From the NCBI GenBank assembly GCA_910588285.1, contig CAJUQB010000047.1:1-38404 (forward strand): a DNA stretch of 38,404 bases, in the 5' to 3' direction. Shown piece after piece: positions 15,846 to 24,476 of the stretch. This stretch comes from an uncultured Lachnospiraceae bacterium. GTDB lineage: Bacteria > Bacillota > Clostridia > Lachnospirales > Lachnospiraceae. Positions within the stretch are counted from its first letter, which is position 1. Every line of letters starts with the position of its first letter. Under the pieces are notes generated by a model. That model searched no databases. It worked only from the letters and a program-made list of their open reading frames with translations, and had not been told where the DNA came from. A program made the translations under genes and the position numbers.

Positions 15846-15906
15846 ACCGTTTTCGCCCATTTTCAACCATTTTTCTATTTTTCTCACCTTTTCAAATCAT
15901 TTTCTC
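15828..15906 (-). promoter_or_regulatory. Phased A-tract array upstream of the HTH-Uma2 promoter
   Basis: On the minus strand, seven GAAA(A/AA) tracts recur at about one or two helical turns (spacings near 10-11 or 21 bp, one of 8). Tracts in phase with the helix bend DNA and can act as UP elements. Several units share the core GGTTGAAAA/GGGCGAAAA, so a repeated protein-binding site is an alternative. Confidence 0.55.
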
Positions 15907-15932
15907 ACATCAATCACCCATGGATTTAAAAA

Positions 15933-15954
15933 GGAGCCGGATCATTCCGGCTCC
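15933..15954 (-). terminator. Terminator downstream of hppA
   Basis: GGAGCCGGA and TCCGGCTCC form a perfect 9-bp stem with a 4-base loop. On the minus strand it is followed by TTTTTAAAT, the expected tail. It lies about 140 bases after the hppA stop, beyond the MITE-like element. Confidence 0.8.
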
Positions 15955-15977
15955 CTTGATAGGTATCTCTTATTTCA

Positions 15978-16075
15978 TTATTTATGAGCTGCCCGACAAA
16001 TGGGGCGTTTCAAAACTGTGATTGGCAAATTGCACAAGATGCAAACGACCCATTTGTCGGGCAGCTCTTATTTAT
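15978..16075. mobile_element. MITE-like element with target-site duplication
   Basis: An 82-bp element (15986-16067) has 25-bp terminal inverted repeats matching at 24 of 25 positions, starting GAGCTGCCCGACAAATGGG. It is flanked on both sides by the same 8-bp direct repeat TTATTTAT (15978-15985 and 16068-16075). Direct rather than inverted flanks argue for transposition rather than a simple hairpin. It has no coding capacity. The 8-bp duplication fits several IS families and does not identify one. It separates hppA from its terminator. Confidence 0.75.
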
Positions 16076-16093
16076 ATAGAATATACTCTCCCG

Positions 16094-18076
16094 TTACAAC
16101 AGCCCGCCGATCTGCAGAAACAGCGGTGCAAATACCAGTGACACAATGGTCATCAGCTTAATCAATATATTGATGGAAGGCCCCGAGGTATCCTTGAAGG
16201 GATCCCCTACCGTATCCCCCACCACGGCCGCCTTGTGGGAATCGCTTCCCTTTCCTCCGTGAGTGCCGCTCTCAATAAACTTCTTGGCATTATCCCAGGC
16301 GCCTCCAGCATTGGACATGAAAATTGCCATCAGCACACCCGTCACCAGGCCTCCGGCCAGCATGCCGCCCAGGGCCTCCGGCCCGAATACAATCCCCATG
16401 GCAAGGGGCGCTGCCACGGCCAGGATACCGGGAACCAGCATTTCCTTCAGAGCTGCTGTGGTGGAAATCGCCACACAGGAGGTATAATCCGGCCTGCTGG
16501 TGCCTTCCAGAATTCCCTTGTCCGCCTGGAACTGGCGCCGCACCTCCTCAATCATCTTGAAGGCTGCCTTGGACACAGACTCCATCGTGATGGCAGAGAA
16601 CAGGAAGGGAAGCATGCCGCCGATAAACAGGCCCACAATCACCTTGGGCTGCAAAATATCAATGGAGGCCAGATTCACGCTCTGGGCATAGGATACAAAC
16701 AAAGCCAACGCCGTCAATGCCGCGGAACCGATGGCAAAGCCCTTCCCGATGGCTGCCGTGGTATTCCCTACCGCATCCAGCCGGTCTGTGATATCACGCA
16801 CAGACTCGTCCAGCCCGGACATCTCCGCGATTCCCCCTGCATTATCAGCAATGGGGCCATACGCATCCACCGCAATGGTGCTGCCGGTGGTAGCCAGCAT
16901 CCCGACTGCCGCCAGGGCAATGCCGTAGAGCCCTGCAGAATAATAGGCTGCAATAATACCGGCCACAATCCAGAGAATGGGGATGGCCGTAGACTTCATG
17001 CCAACTGCAAGACCGCTGATAATATTGGTGGCAGAGCCGGTCTCGGACTGCTCCGCAATCTTCTTCACGGAAGAATAACGCTCCGAGGTATACGCCTCCG
17101 TTACATTCCCCACATTGAAGCCCACAAACAATCCGGCAATGATGGATACCGCCTCATGAATCCGTTCAAAGAATACCCAGCTTAGCACAATCGTTGCAAT
17201 CACTACAATGATATAAGCAATGTTGGTTCCCACCTTCAGAGACTTGTGGGGATCCTTGCCCTCCTTCCCGCGGACAAACAGGCTTCCGATGATAGATGCC
17301 AGGATACCCACAGCCGCCAGCACCAGGGGAAATACGGCTCCCTTCACCTGATACCCCAGTACGCCCAGGGTGACGGCAGAAATCAGGGAACCCACATAGG
17401 ACTCAAACAGGTCTGCTCCCATTCCGGCCACATCTCCCACATTGTCGCCTACATTGTCCGCAATAACTGCCGGGTTCCGCGGATCGTCCTCCGGGATCCC
17501 TGCCTCCACCTTGCCCACCAGGTCCGCCCCTACGTCGGCCGCCTTGGTGTAAATTCCGCCGCCCACACGGGCAAACAATGCAATGGAGGATGCCCCCAGG
17601 CTGAATCCGGTCAGCACATTCACGTCCTTCGTGATGATATAGATGCCGCTGGCTCCCAAAAGCCCCAGTCCAACCACGCACATCCCCATCACAGCCCCAC
17701 CGTTAAAGGCAATGCCAAGGGCCTTCTGAATGCCTCCCACACGGGCGCCGTTGGCTGTCCGTACATTGGCATTGGTGGCCACCGTCATGCCGCAATAGCC
17801 TGCGATGGTCGAAAATGCGGCTCCAACCAGGAAGCAGACTGCAGTCACCCAGTTGCCGATGCCAAGGCCGATCACGATGAACAGGACCACAACAAAGATG
17901 ACCAAAATCTTATACTCAGCCTTCAAAAAGGCCTGGGCCCCCTCCCGGATGGCCGCCGCAATCTCCTTCATGCGGTCTGTCCCTTCGTCCTCCTTCTTGA
18001 CCTTCACAGCCAAAACAGCCGCAAAAGCCAGTGCGATTACCGCCAGTATCGGCGCAATCCAAATCCATGATTCCAT
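16094..18076 (-). CDS. hppA: Membrane-bound K+-dependent ion-translocating pyrophosphatase
   Basis: A 660-aa integral membrane pyrophosphatase with about 16 hydrophobic segments. It couples pyrophosphate hydrolysis to pumping of H+ or Na+ across the cytoplasmic membrane. The pyrophosphate site is clear: DVGADLVGKVEAG at 181-193 and DNVGDNVGDVAG at 207-218. The GNTTAAIGKG motif (437-446) has Ala at the position that is Lys in K+-independent enzymes, so K+ dependence is expected. Whether it moves Na+ or H+ cannot be read safely; many clostridial relatives pump Na+. The gene is monocistronic, and its transcript would run through the MITE-like element to the 15933-15954 terminator. It saves energy from pyrophosphate made in biosynthesis. 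Confidence 0.93.
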   Translation of the reverse strand: MESWIWIAPILAVIALAFAAVLAVKVKKEDEGTDRMKEIAAAIREGAQAFLKAEYKILVIFVVVLFIVIGLGIGNWVTAVCFLVGAAFSTIAGYCGMTVATNANVRTANGARVGGIQKALGIAFNGGAVMGMCVVGLGLLGASGIYIITKDVNVLTGFSLGASSIALFARVGGGIYTKAADVGADLVGKVEAGIPEDDPRNPAVIADNVGDNVGDVAGMGADLFESYVGSLISAVTLGVLGYQVKGAVFPLVLAAVGILASIIGSLFVRGKEGKDPHKSLKVGTNIAYIIVVIATIVLSWVFFERIHEAVSIIAGLFVGFNVGNVTEAYTSERYSSVKKIAEQSETGSATNIISGLAVGMKSTAIPILWIVAGIIAAYYSAGLYGIALAAVGMLATTGSTIAVDAYGPIADNAGGIAEMSGLDESVRDITDRLDAVGNTTAAIGKGFAIGSAALTALALFVSYAQSVNLASIDILQPKVIVGLFIGGMLPFLFSAITMESVSKAAFKMIEEVRRQFQADKGILEGTSRPDYTSCVAISTTAALKEMLVPGILAVAAPLAMGIVFGPEALGGMLAGGLVTGVLMAIFMSNAGGAWDNAKKFIESGTHGGKGSDSHKAAVVGDTVGDPFKDTSGPSINILIKLMTIVSLVFAPLFLQIGGLL

Positions 18077-18144
18077 TATGTAAAATACTCCTCTCTTTTC
18101 CCAGAGCTCCCTCTGGTTTTTACCCTTATCGTAAAAATGGTACT

Positions 18145-18200
18145 AAAAAATAACAGGGATGTCAATAATTGATATTTTTTAGACATTCCTGTTATTTTTT
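18145..18200. terminator. Terminator of the parE-parC transcript
   Basis: AATAACAGGGATGTC and GACATTCCTGTTATT form a long stem with one mismatch. Runs of T follow on both strands. It sits just after the parC stop (18216) and upstream of hppA. Confidence 0.8.
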
Positions 18201-18215
18201 TAACGGAAATATATA

Positions 18216-20453
18216 TTATTTTTTTACGCCCTTGGTATCCCGATTCCCGATCCGGAGCCGGTGCAGAGCAATCTCTTTTTCCTTGAAGGCCACGGTCTGC
18301 TCCTGATTCTCCCCTAGCAGATAAGCGGCTTCCACCACATCCTCGGGACTAAGCTTCATGCCCCGAACGCCTACGGCCCCCTTTTTCTTCTCCGGCACAT
18401 CCTCTGCCGGAAACCGCAGGAACATCCCCTTCTGGGTCTGCAGCACCACCGTCTCATGCTCCCCAAGGGGCTGCACCAGGAGCAGGCGGTCTCCCTCCCC
18501 AAGCTTCGTGGCGGCAATGGTTCGCTTGGCCACGTCAAACTCTGCCGCATCCACCTGCTTAAGCATACTGCCGGCTGTGGCAAACAGAAGCTTTTGACCA
18601 ATGAGGCTGCCCAGGCTCGAGACAAAGACCATATTCTCCACGCTGCTGTCATAGTTGCTGACATTGTCAAGAGGCGTCCCCTTATCCCGGAACTTCCCAA
18701 AGGGCAGATCCATCACCTTCACCAGATGCTGCTGCCCGGTGTCAGTAAACACGCAGATCTTGTCCGTATTCAGGCAGCGGATCCGATAGCGGTTCTCCCC
18801 ATCCGCTGCCTCCCGGTTGCGCTCATAGGCAGCGCTGTCAATGGCCTTGGCATAGCCAAACCGGTCCATCAGCACCACTACCTCTGCCACATCGATCTTC
18901 TTCTCCTCGAACACTGCCTCCGCGGCATTCTCCACAACGGTACGCCGGGGACGCCCATATTCCTTCTGGAAGCGCGTCAGCTCCTTGATGATGACGCGGG
19001 CCATGGCCCCCCGGCTGCCGAGGATCTCCTCGTAGCTGGCAATGTTCTTCAGGGTGGCCTCATGCTCCTTCATCAATGCCTCAATCTCCAGGCCGATGAG
19101 CTTGTACAGCCGCATCTCCAGAATAGCAGTGGCCTGCCGCTCCGTGAACCGCAGCCTGGATGCCAGCTTCTCCGACTCCTTGGATTTGAACCGGATCTTT
19201 TCCGTGGCCCCCTCCGTCAGGCAGGCCTTGGCGTCCTTCACGTTCTTGCTGCCCCGGAGGATCTCAATAATCAGGTCGATCACATCACAGGCTGCGATCA
19301 GCCCCTCCTGAATCTCCTTTTTATCCAGCTCCTTGTTCAGCAGGGTTTTGTATTTCCGGGTGGCCAGCTCGTACTGGAAATTCACATGATGCCGGATAAT
19401 GGGCACCAGCCCCATGGTCTCGGGACGTCCCTCTGCAACGGCCAGCATATTCACCCCAAAGGTATCCTCCAGCCGGGTCTTTTTGTACAGCATGTTCTCC
19501 AGATTCTTAGCGTCGGCCCCCTTCTTAAGCTCAATGACAATGCGGATGCCCTCCTTGGAGGACTGGTTGGAAATGTCCACGATATCGCTGGTTTTCTTGC
19601 TCTCCACCAGGCCGTAGACATCGTTCAGGAATTTGCCGATGTTGGCGCCGATCATGGGATAGGGGATCTCCGTGATCACAAGGCGCTCCTTGCCCCCCTT
19701 CATCTGCTCGATCTCCACCTTGCCCCGCACCTTGATCTTGCCGGTGCCGCTCTCGTAGATGGAGAGCAGCTCATCCTTGTTCACCACGATCCCGCCGGTG
19801 GGAAAATCAGGGCCCTTGATATATTCCATCATCTCCCTGGTGGTAATATCCGGATTCTTCATATAGGCAATCACCCCGTCAATGACCTCCGACAGGTTGT
19901 GGGGCGGGATACTGGTAGCCATGCCCACCGCAATCCCCTCTGCGCCGTTTACCAGGAGGTTGGGCACCTTTACCGGCAGCACCACCGGCTCCTTCTCCGT
20001 CTCGTCAAAATTGGGGGCAAAATCCACCACGTCCTTGTCCAGGTCCGCCAGATATGCCTCCTGGGTTACCTTCTGCAGCCGGGCCTCCGTGTAACGCATG
20101 GCCGCCGCTCCGTCCCCCTCAATGGAGCCGAAATTGCCGTGGCCGTCCACCAGGGGCATTCCCATCTTAAAATCCTGGGCCAGCACCACCAGGGCCCCGT
20201 AAATGGAGCTGTCTCCGTGGGGGTGGTATTTACCCATGGTATCCCCTACAATACGGGCGCATTTCCGGTAAGGCTTATCGTATTTGGTCCCCAGCTCGTG
20301 CATATCGTAAAGAGTCCGCCGCTGTACCGGCTTCAGGCCGTCCCGCACATCCGGCAGCGCCCTTGCAATGATCACGCTCATGGCATAGTCGATGTATGAT
20401 TTCTGCATGATCTCCGAATACTCGGTACGGATGATCGTTTCGTTCTGGTGCAT
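18216..20453 (-). CDS. parC: Type IIA DNA topoisomerase subunit A (ParC/GyrA-like)
   Basis: A 745-aa DNA-cutting subunit of gyrase/topoisomerase IV. The catalytic tyrosine is Tyr121 in AAAMRYTEARL, preceded by the helix KYHPHGDSSIYGAL of the quinolone region. The C-terminal beta-pinwheel is present (about 490-745), but the canonical GyrA box QRRGG(K/R)G is missing; the nearest segment reads EKKKGAVGVRG. That favours a decatenating ParC-type enzyme, or a second gyrase paralogue, over the main GyrA. Ser82 (E. coli GyrA Ser83) is kept, while Gly86 occupies the usual acidic position (Asp87/Glu84), which matters for quinolone binding. It follows parE after a triplicated 39-bp spacer. Naming versus gyrA remains uncertain. 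Confidence 0.85.
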   Translation of the reverse strand: MHQNETIIRTEYSEIMQKSYIDYAMSVIIARALPDVRDGLKPVQRRTLYDMHELGTKYDKPYRKCARIVGDTMGKYHPHGDSSIYGALVVLAQDFKMGMPLVDGHGNFGSIEGDGAAAMRYTEARLQKVTQEAYLADLDKDVVDFAPNFDETEKEPVVLPVKVPNLLVNGAEGIAVGMATSIPPHNLSEVIDGVIAYMKNPDITTREMMEYIKGPDFPTGGIVVNKDELLSIYESGTGKIKVRGKVEIEQMKGGKERLVITEIPYPMIGANIGKFLNDVYGLVESKKTSDIVDISNQSSKEGIRIVIELKKGADAKNLENMLYKKTRLEDTFGVNMLAVAEGRPETMGLVPIIRHHVNFQYELATRKYKTLLNKELDKKEIQEGLIAACDVIDLIIEILRGSKNVKDAKACLTEGATEKIRFKSKESEKLASRLRFTERQATAILEMRLYKLIGLEIEALMKEHEATLKNIASYEEILGSRGAMARVIIKELTRFQKEYGRPRRTVVENAAEAVFEEKKIDVAEVVVLMDRFGYAKAIDSAAYERNREAADGENRYRIRCLNTDKICVFTDTGQQHLVKVMDLPFGKFRDKGTPLDNVSNYDSSVENMVFVSSLGSLIGQKLLFATAGSMLKQVDAAEFDVAKRTIAATKLGEGDRLLLVQPLGEHETVVLQTQKGMFLRFPAEDVPEKKKGAVGVRGMKLSPEDVVEAAYLLGENQEQTVAFKEKEIALHRLRIGNRDTKGVKK

Positions 20454-20488
20454 GTCCTCTTCCTCTTTCTATCTAAATTGCCCTCCCA

Positions 20489-20586
20489 GGCAGCTCATTT
20501 ACACATCCTCTTTAAACTGCTCTCTCTGGCAGCTCATTTACACATCCTCTTTAAACTGCTCTCTCTGGCAGCTCATTTACACATCC
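20489..20586. repeat. 39-bp tandem repeat between parE and parC
   Basis: Two full 39-base units (20489-20527, 20528-20566) and a partial third (20567-20586) run into the 3' end of parE. Each unit copies the parE ending GATGTGTAAATGAGCTGCC, including the stop codon, so the spacer grew by duplicating the gene end. Confidence 0.9.
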
Positions 20587-22499
20587 AGCTCCGCCTCTGT
20601 GGCATTCTCGTAGATAAACTGGCGTCTGGGAGGCACCTCGGTTCCCATCAGCATCTCCGTCACATCGGAAGCCATGCGGGCATCCTCAATCTCCACCTGC
20701 TTCAAGACTCTGGTAGCCGGATCCAGTGTGGTTTCCCACAGCTGCTGTGCGTCCATCTCTCCCAGCCCCTTATACCGCTGCAGGGTAAAGGAGCCCTTAT
20801 GGGTCTTGCGGTAGCGCTCCAGGGCCACATCATCGTAGAGGTACTCCTCCTCCCCCTTGCTGGGAATGGCCTTATACAGGGGCGGCATGGCAATATAGAT
20901 ATGCCCCTCGTAGATCAGCTCCGGCATGAACCGGTAGAACAGGGTCAAAAGCAGGGTGGAAATATGGGCGCCGTCCACATCGGCATCCGCCATGATAATG
21001 ATCTTGTCATAGCGGAGCTTGGTGATATCAAAATCATTGCCATAGCCTTCGGAAAATCCGCAGCCAAAGGCATTGATCATGGTCTTGATCTCCGCGTTGG
21101 CCAGAACCTTATCAATGCTGGCCTTCTCCACATTCAGAATCTTCCCCCGAATAGGCAGGATGGCCTGGTAATTCCGGTCCCGGGCACTCTTGGCGCTTCC
21201 CCCGGCAGAGTCTCCCTCCACAATAAAGATCTCACAGATAGAAGCGTCCCGGCTCTCACAGTTGGACAGCTTGCCGTTGGAATCAAAGGAAAACTTCTGC
21301 TTGGTCAGGAGGTTGGTCTTGGCCCGCTCCTCCGTCTTGCGGATCTTCGCCGCCTTCTCCGCACAGGCAATCACCTTCTTCAGGTTCTCCAGATTCTTGT
21401 CAAAATACAGCTGAATCTCATCGCCGCACACCTTGGCCGTAACCCGGGAGGCATCCTGGTTGTCCAGCTTGGTCTTGGTCTGCCCCTCAAACCGCGGGGC
21501 AGGATGCTTGATGGAAACCACGGCCGTCATACCGTTGCGCACGTCTGTCCCGGTAAAATTGGCATCCTTCTCCTTTAAGATCCCAAGCTCCCTGGCGTAA
21601 TTGTTGATGACTGTGGTAAAAACCGTCTTAAATCCAGTGAGGTGTGTACCGCCCTCCGCATTGTAGATGTTATTGCAGAAGCCCAGTACATTTTCATGGA
21701 ATTCATTGGTGTACTGGAAGGCCGCCTCCACGGTAATGCCCTCGCTCTCTCCCCGGAAATACACCACGTCATGTACCACCTCATTGTTGCGGTTTAAATC
21801 CTTCACATAGCCCACAATGCCGTCCGGCTCGTGAAATTCCAAATACTCCGGCTCCTCCCCCCGCTTATCCTCATAAATAATCATCAGGTTGGGGTTCAGG
21901 TAGGCCGTCTCATGGAGGCGGCTCTTCACCTCATCCTCCTTGAACCGTGTCTTTTCAAATATCTCCGGATCCGGCAGAAAATTGATCCTGGAACCGGTCT
22001 TTTTCGTCCTGCCCACCTTGGGCAGCAGCCCGTCCTCCAGCTCCACCACCGGAATTCCCCGCTCGTAACGGTCATGATGGATATATCCGTCCTGGCTCAC
22101 CTTCAGATCCAGATAGGTGGACAGGGCATTCACCACCGAGGAGCCCACGCCGTGGAGACCTCCGCTGGTCTTATAGGCTCCCTCCTCGAATTTGCCGCCT
22201 GCATGGAGAGTCGTAAACACCAGCCGCGCTGCCGACATGCCCTTCTCGTGCATTCCCACCGGAATCCCCCGGCCATTATCCTCTACCGTGCAGGAGCCGT
22301 CCTTCTCCAGGGTAACGCAGATGGTGTCGCAGGCTCCCGCCAGATGCTCGTCCACCGCATTGTCTACAATCTCATATATTAAATGGTTCAATCCTTTTCT
22401 GGAAACGCTGCCGATATACATGCCCGGCCGCTTTCTCACTGCTTCCAGCCCTTCCAGAACAGAAATACTGCTGGCATCGTAACTTTGCTGTTTTGCCAT
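20577..22499 (-). CDS. parE: Type IIA DNA topoisomerase subunit B (ParE/GyrB-like)
   Basis: A 640-aa ATPase/TOPRIM subunit. The GHKL ATP site shows EIVDNAVDEHLAG, VEDNGRGIPV and SGGLHGVGSSVVNAL. The TOPRIM domain carries EGDSAGGSAKSARDR with its catalytic Glu and the metal-binding DADVDGAH. The C-terminal PQRYKGLGEM-type block (LQRYKGLGEMDAQQLW) is intact. It makes the heterotetramer with the adjacent A subunit. The B-before-A order and the missing GyrA box in the partner suggest a topoisomerase IV-like enzyme that unlinks daughter chromosomes. Promoter TTGCAA-18-TAAAAT lies upstream. Confidence 0.88.
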   Translation of the reverse strand: MAKQQSYDASSISVLEGLEAVRKRPGMYIGSVSRKGLNHLIYEIVDNAVDEHLAGACDTICVTLEKDGSCTVEDNGRGIPVGMHEKGMSAARLVFTTLHAGGKFEEGAYKTSGGLHGVGSSVVNALSTYLDLKVSQDGYIHHDRYERGIPVVELEDGLLPKVGRTKKTGSRINFLPDPEIFEKTRFKEDEVKSRLHETAYLNPNLMIIYEDKRGEEPEYLEFHEPDGIVGYVKDLNRNNEVVHDVVYFRGESEGITVEAAFQYTNEFHENVLGFCNNIYNAEGGTHLTGFKTVFTTVINNYARELGILKEKDANFTGTDVRNGMTAVVSIKHPAPRFEGQTKTKLDNQDASRVTAKVCGDEIQLYFDKNLENLKKVIACAEKAAKIRKTEERAKTNLLTKQKFSFDSNGKLSNCESRDASICEIFIVEGDSAGGSAKSARDRNYQAILPIRGKILNVEKASIDKVLANAEIKTMINAFGCGFSEGYGNDFDITKLRYDKIIIMADADVDGAHISTLLLTLFYRFMPELIYEGHIYIAMPPLYKAIPSKGEEEYLYDDVALERYRKTHKGSFTLQRYKGLGEMDAQQLWETTLDPATRVLKQVEIEDARMASDVTEMLMGTEVPPRRQFIYENATEAELDV

Positions 22500-22577
22500 T
22501 TTCCTGTTCCACTCCTTTCCCAGCGCGCCTTCGGAAATTCATTCCCGACATCTGCACGCTCTAATGCTACCGTGGAC

Positions 22578-22607
22578 ATTTTACCACAACCGCTGATAGT
22601 TTTGCAA
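22578..22607 (-). promoter_or_regulatory. Promoter of parE-parC
   Basis: On the minus strand TTGCAA (22607-22602) and TAAAAT (22583-22578) are 18 bases apart. The leader before parE is about 70 nt. Confidence 0.6.
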
Positions 22608-22613
22608 GAAAAA

Positions 22614-22643
22614 AGACGAGAACGTATGTTTTTGTTCTCGTCT
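22614..22643 (-). terminator. Terminator behind the zinc-ribbon gene
   Basis: AGACGAGAAC and GTTCTCGTCT form a perfect 10-bp stem. On the minus strand it is followed by TTTTTTCTTG, a normal tail. Confidence 0.85.
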
Positions 22644-22655
22644 GTAAGGTATGCA

Positions 22656-23069
22656 CTATTTATTTTCCGACTCCAGAAAACGCATCCGGCTCTCAATATC
22701 CATATCACCCTTCACATAGGTTGCCTTGGGCGCATGCTTCAGCTTATAGCAGGTCTGGCAGTAGGAGCCGAACGCAATGGTCGCGCCGCAGGCCAGACAG
22801 TACAGCGGGGTAATACTGATCGGCTGATTTGCCTTGTATTCAATGCGCCCTTCCCGGATCCAGTCCTTGACCTGACGCACAGGCAAGCCGAAATGCTCCG
22901 CCACATCATGTTCATTCACGTCATGGGCCCGAATGTAATCACGGACCTGTGAAAAAAGCTCCTCCTCCTTGCAGATCGGGCATAGATTCGGCTTATACTC
23001 CATTGGTAACGGACGATGACAAATGTCACAATATTTGATATCTTCAAATGCATCCATCGGTTTATCCAC
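22656..23069 (-). CDS. Zinc-ribbon/HTH protein, YvyF (flagellar operon protein) type
   Basis: A 137-aa protein with two zinc-ribbon halves and a helix-turn-helix between them. CxxC pairs are at residues 14/17, 30/33, 91/94 and 104/107; the HTH is about 50-72 (VNEHDVAEHFGLPVRQVKDW). This matches the YvyF-like family first noted in flagellar operons. No flagellar gene is nearby, and in this lineage the protein is probably a general small regulator or adaptor. The start is GTG at 23069 with AAGG 7 bases upstream; an internal ATG at 23057 has no such site. It ends at a clear terminator. Confidence 0.75.
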   Translation of the reverse strand: MDKPMDAFEDIKYCDICHRPLPMEYKPNLCPICKEEELFSQVRDYIRAHDVNEHDVAEHFGLPVRQVKDWIREGRIEYKANQPISITPLYCLACGATIAFGSYCQTCYKLKHAPKATYVKGDMDIESRMRFLESENK

Positions 23070-23223
23070 ACTAACGCCTTCTTCCTCTTAAAAATCGTAT
23101 GCCTCCCCTTCTGTTCACCTGGGGAAACCAAAAAAATCACTTTTTTCATTGTATCACCTTTTTCTCTCCGCGTCTATATGTTTTCCAAAGTTTATCTCAA
23201 TTCCGATAAAAACCTGAATCATG

Positions 23224-23300
23224 TTCTCACGGAATACCCTCGCTTCGCTGGGGCAGACCCTGCGCAGCTAGTGCGCATTCCTGACCCGTGAAAAGTAACA
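23224..23300. repeat. Extragenic palindromic element overlapping the ldcA stop
   Basis: TTCTCACGG at the left and CCGTGAAAAGTAAC at the right bracket smaller stems such as TGCGCA-GCTAG-TGCGCA (about 23261-23277). It looks like another intergenic repeat class. The last codons and the stop of the LD-carboxypeptidase gene lie inside it. Confidence 0.5.
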
Positions 23301-24440
23301 AAACCTCCGATAAAACGTACATTTTCCTTCCCTTGAATTCAGCTGGCACATGGCTCCCATGGGAAGCGTTCCCATATCCTCCCGGTGATCTGAGCGTATA
23401 TTTTTCAGCACCGGCATCCTCCTGTCTCCAAAAAAGCTGTCCAGCAGTGCCCCGGCCTCCTGGCCGCAGCCGGTGAATCCTCCCAGCAGGACTCCCTGTA
23501 CCTGGTTAAAAATCCCCATCTGCTCCAGCTGAAGCAGATTCATATGAAGCCTGGGCACAGTCTCATTCACATCCTCCAAAAAGAGAATTCTTCCCTTTAG
23601 ATCCGGCAGATACCCTGTGCCTGCCAGCCGTGCAAACACGGACAGATTGCCGCCTGCAAGCCTGCCGCTCACGGTCCCTGCTGCGCCTTTGTGCTGCCAG
23701 GCTTTCTGCCTCTCCCGGCCCTCCCGATCCCTTCCGGATATCTGCTCAATCTCCTCACAGGCCAACTCCTTCCCGGTCAGACGCTCTGTCTCCTCACAGG
23801 CCAACCCCTTCCCGGTCAAATGCTCTGTCTCCTCACAGGCCAACTCCTTCCCGGTCAGACGCTCGATCTCCTCCCCGTCAGGATTTTGGAATACTGCCTT
23901 GCCTTGAACGGCCATGGCTCCGTCCCTTCCAATCATATCCCACAGCCGCTCCCATTGACGCGGCCTGGGCTCTTTGATGAGATCCGATTTTACCATCGGG
24001 CCATGGAAGGTCACCAGCCCGCTGTGCTTCTGGAGGGCCATATGCACGGCCGTGATATCGCTGTATCCCACAAAAACCTTTGGATTTTGGCGAATGCCGC
24101 GGTAATCCAGATAGGGGAGGATCCCGGCGCTGCCATAGCCGCCCCGCACACAGAACACGGCCCGCACACGTCTGTCATGAAATAAGCGGTTCAGATCCTC
24201 CGCCCGCCGCCTGGCGTCCCCCGCAAGATACCTCGGATGCCAAATAGTATGGTCCCCCGCTTCCTCCCCGGCGCGAATCCCCTCTCCCCGGCTCCCGGTC
24301 AGCCCTCCGGCCAGCTTCACCTGAAAGCCCAGCTCCTTCAATACCGCCACACAGGCATCCCGCTCCTCTTTGGAAATGGGGGAGGCCGGTGCTGCCAGTC
24401 CGATACAGTCTCCCTTTGATATAGGCGGCGGATATATCAT
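23268..24440 (-). CDS. LD-carboxypeptidase (MccF/LdcA, family S66)
   Basis: A 390-aa serine peptidase that would trim the terminal D-alanine from murein tetrapeptides. The nucleophile lies in VGYSDITAVHMAL, after the RGGYGSAGILPYLD motif. The Glu side of the triad is in ILFLEDVNET and the His near SDHREDMGTLPMG. Between domains (about residues 186-240) there is a low-complexity insert of three near-identical 13-residue repeats (ERLTGKELACEET type), coded by a 39-bp tandem repeat. This insert lies in the variable interdomain loop and may be tolerated. ATG at 24440 is chosen because AGGAGGG lies 8 bases upstream. The C-terminus runs into an extragenic repeat, which supplies the stop. Confidence 0.82.
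   Translation of the reverse strand: MIYPPPISKGDCIGLAAPASPISKEERDACVAVLKELGFQVKLAGGLTGSRGEGIRAGEEAGDHTIWHPRYLAGDARRRAEDLNRLFHDRRVRAVFCVRGGYGSAGILPYLDYRGIRQNPKVFVGYSDITAVHMALQKHSGLVTFHGPMVKSDLIKEPRPRQWERLWDMIGRDGAMAVQGKAVFQNPDGEEIERLTGKELACEETEHLTGKGLACEETERLTGKELACEEIEQISGRDREGRERQKAWQHKGAAGTVSGRLAGGNLSVFARLAGTGYLPDLKGRILFLEDVNETVPRLHMNLLQLEQMGIFNQVQGVLLGGFTGCGQEAGALLDSFFGDRRMPVLKNIRSDHREDMGTLPMGAMCQLNSREGKCTFYRRFCYFSRVRNAH
23751..23875. repeat. In-frame 39-bp tandem repeat inside the LD-carboxypeptidase gene
   Basis: Units begin at 23751, 23790, 23829 and, partially, 23868. Differences are few. Because 39 is a multiple of three the frame is kept, adding about 13 residues per unit. Confidence 0.9.
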
Positions 24441-24476
24441 ATGCAATCCCTCCTGGCGTCATGTTTTCTTTAATTT

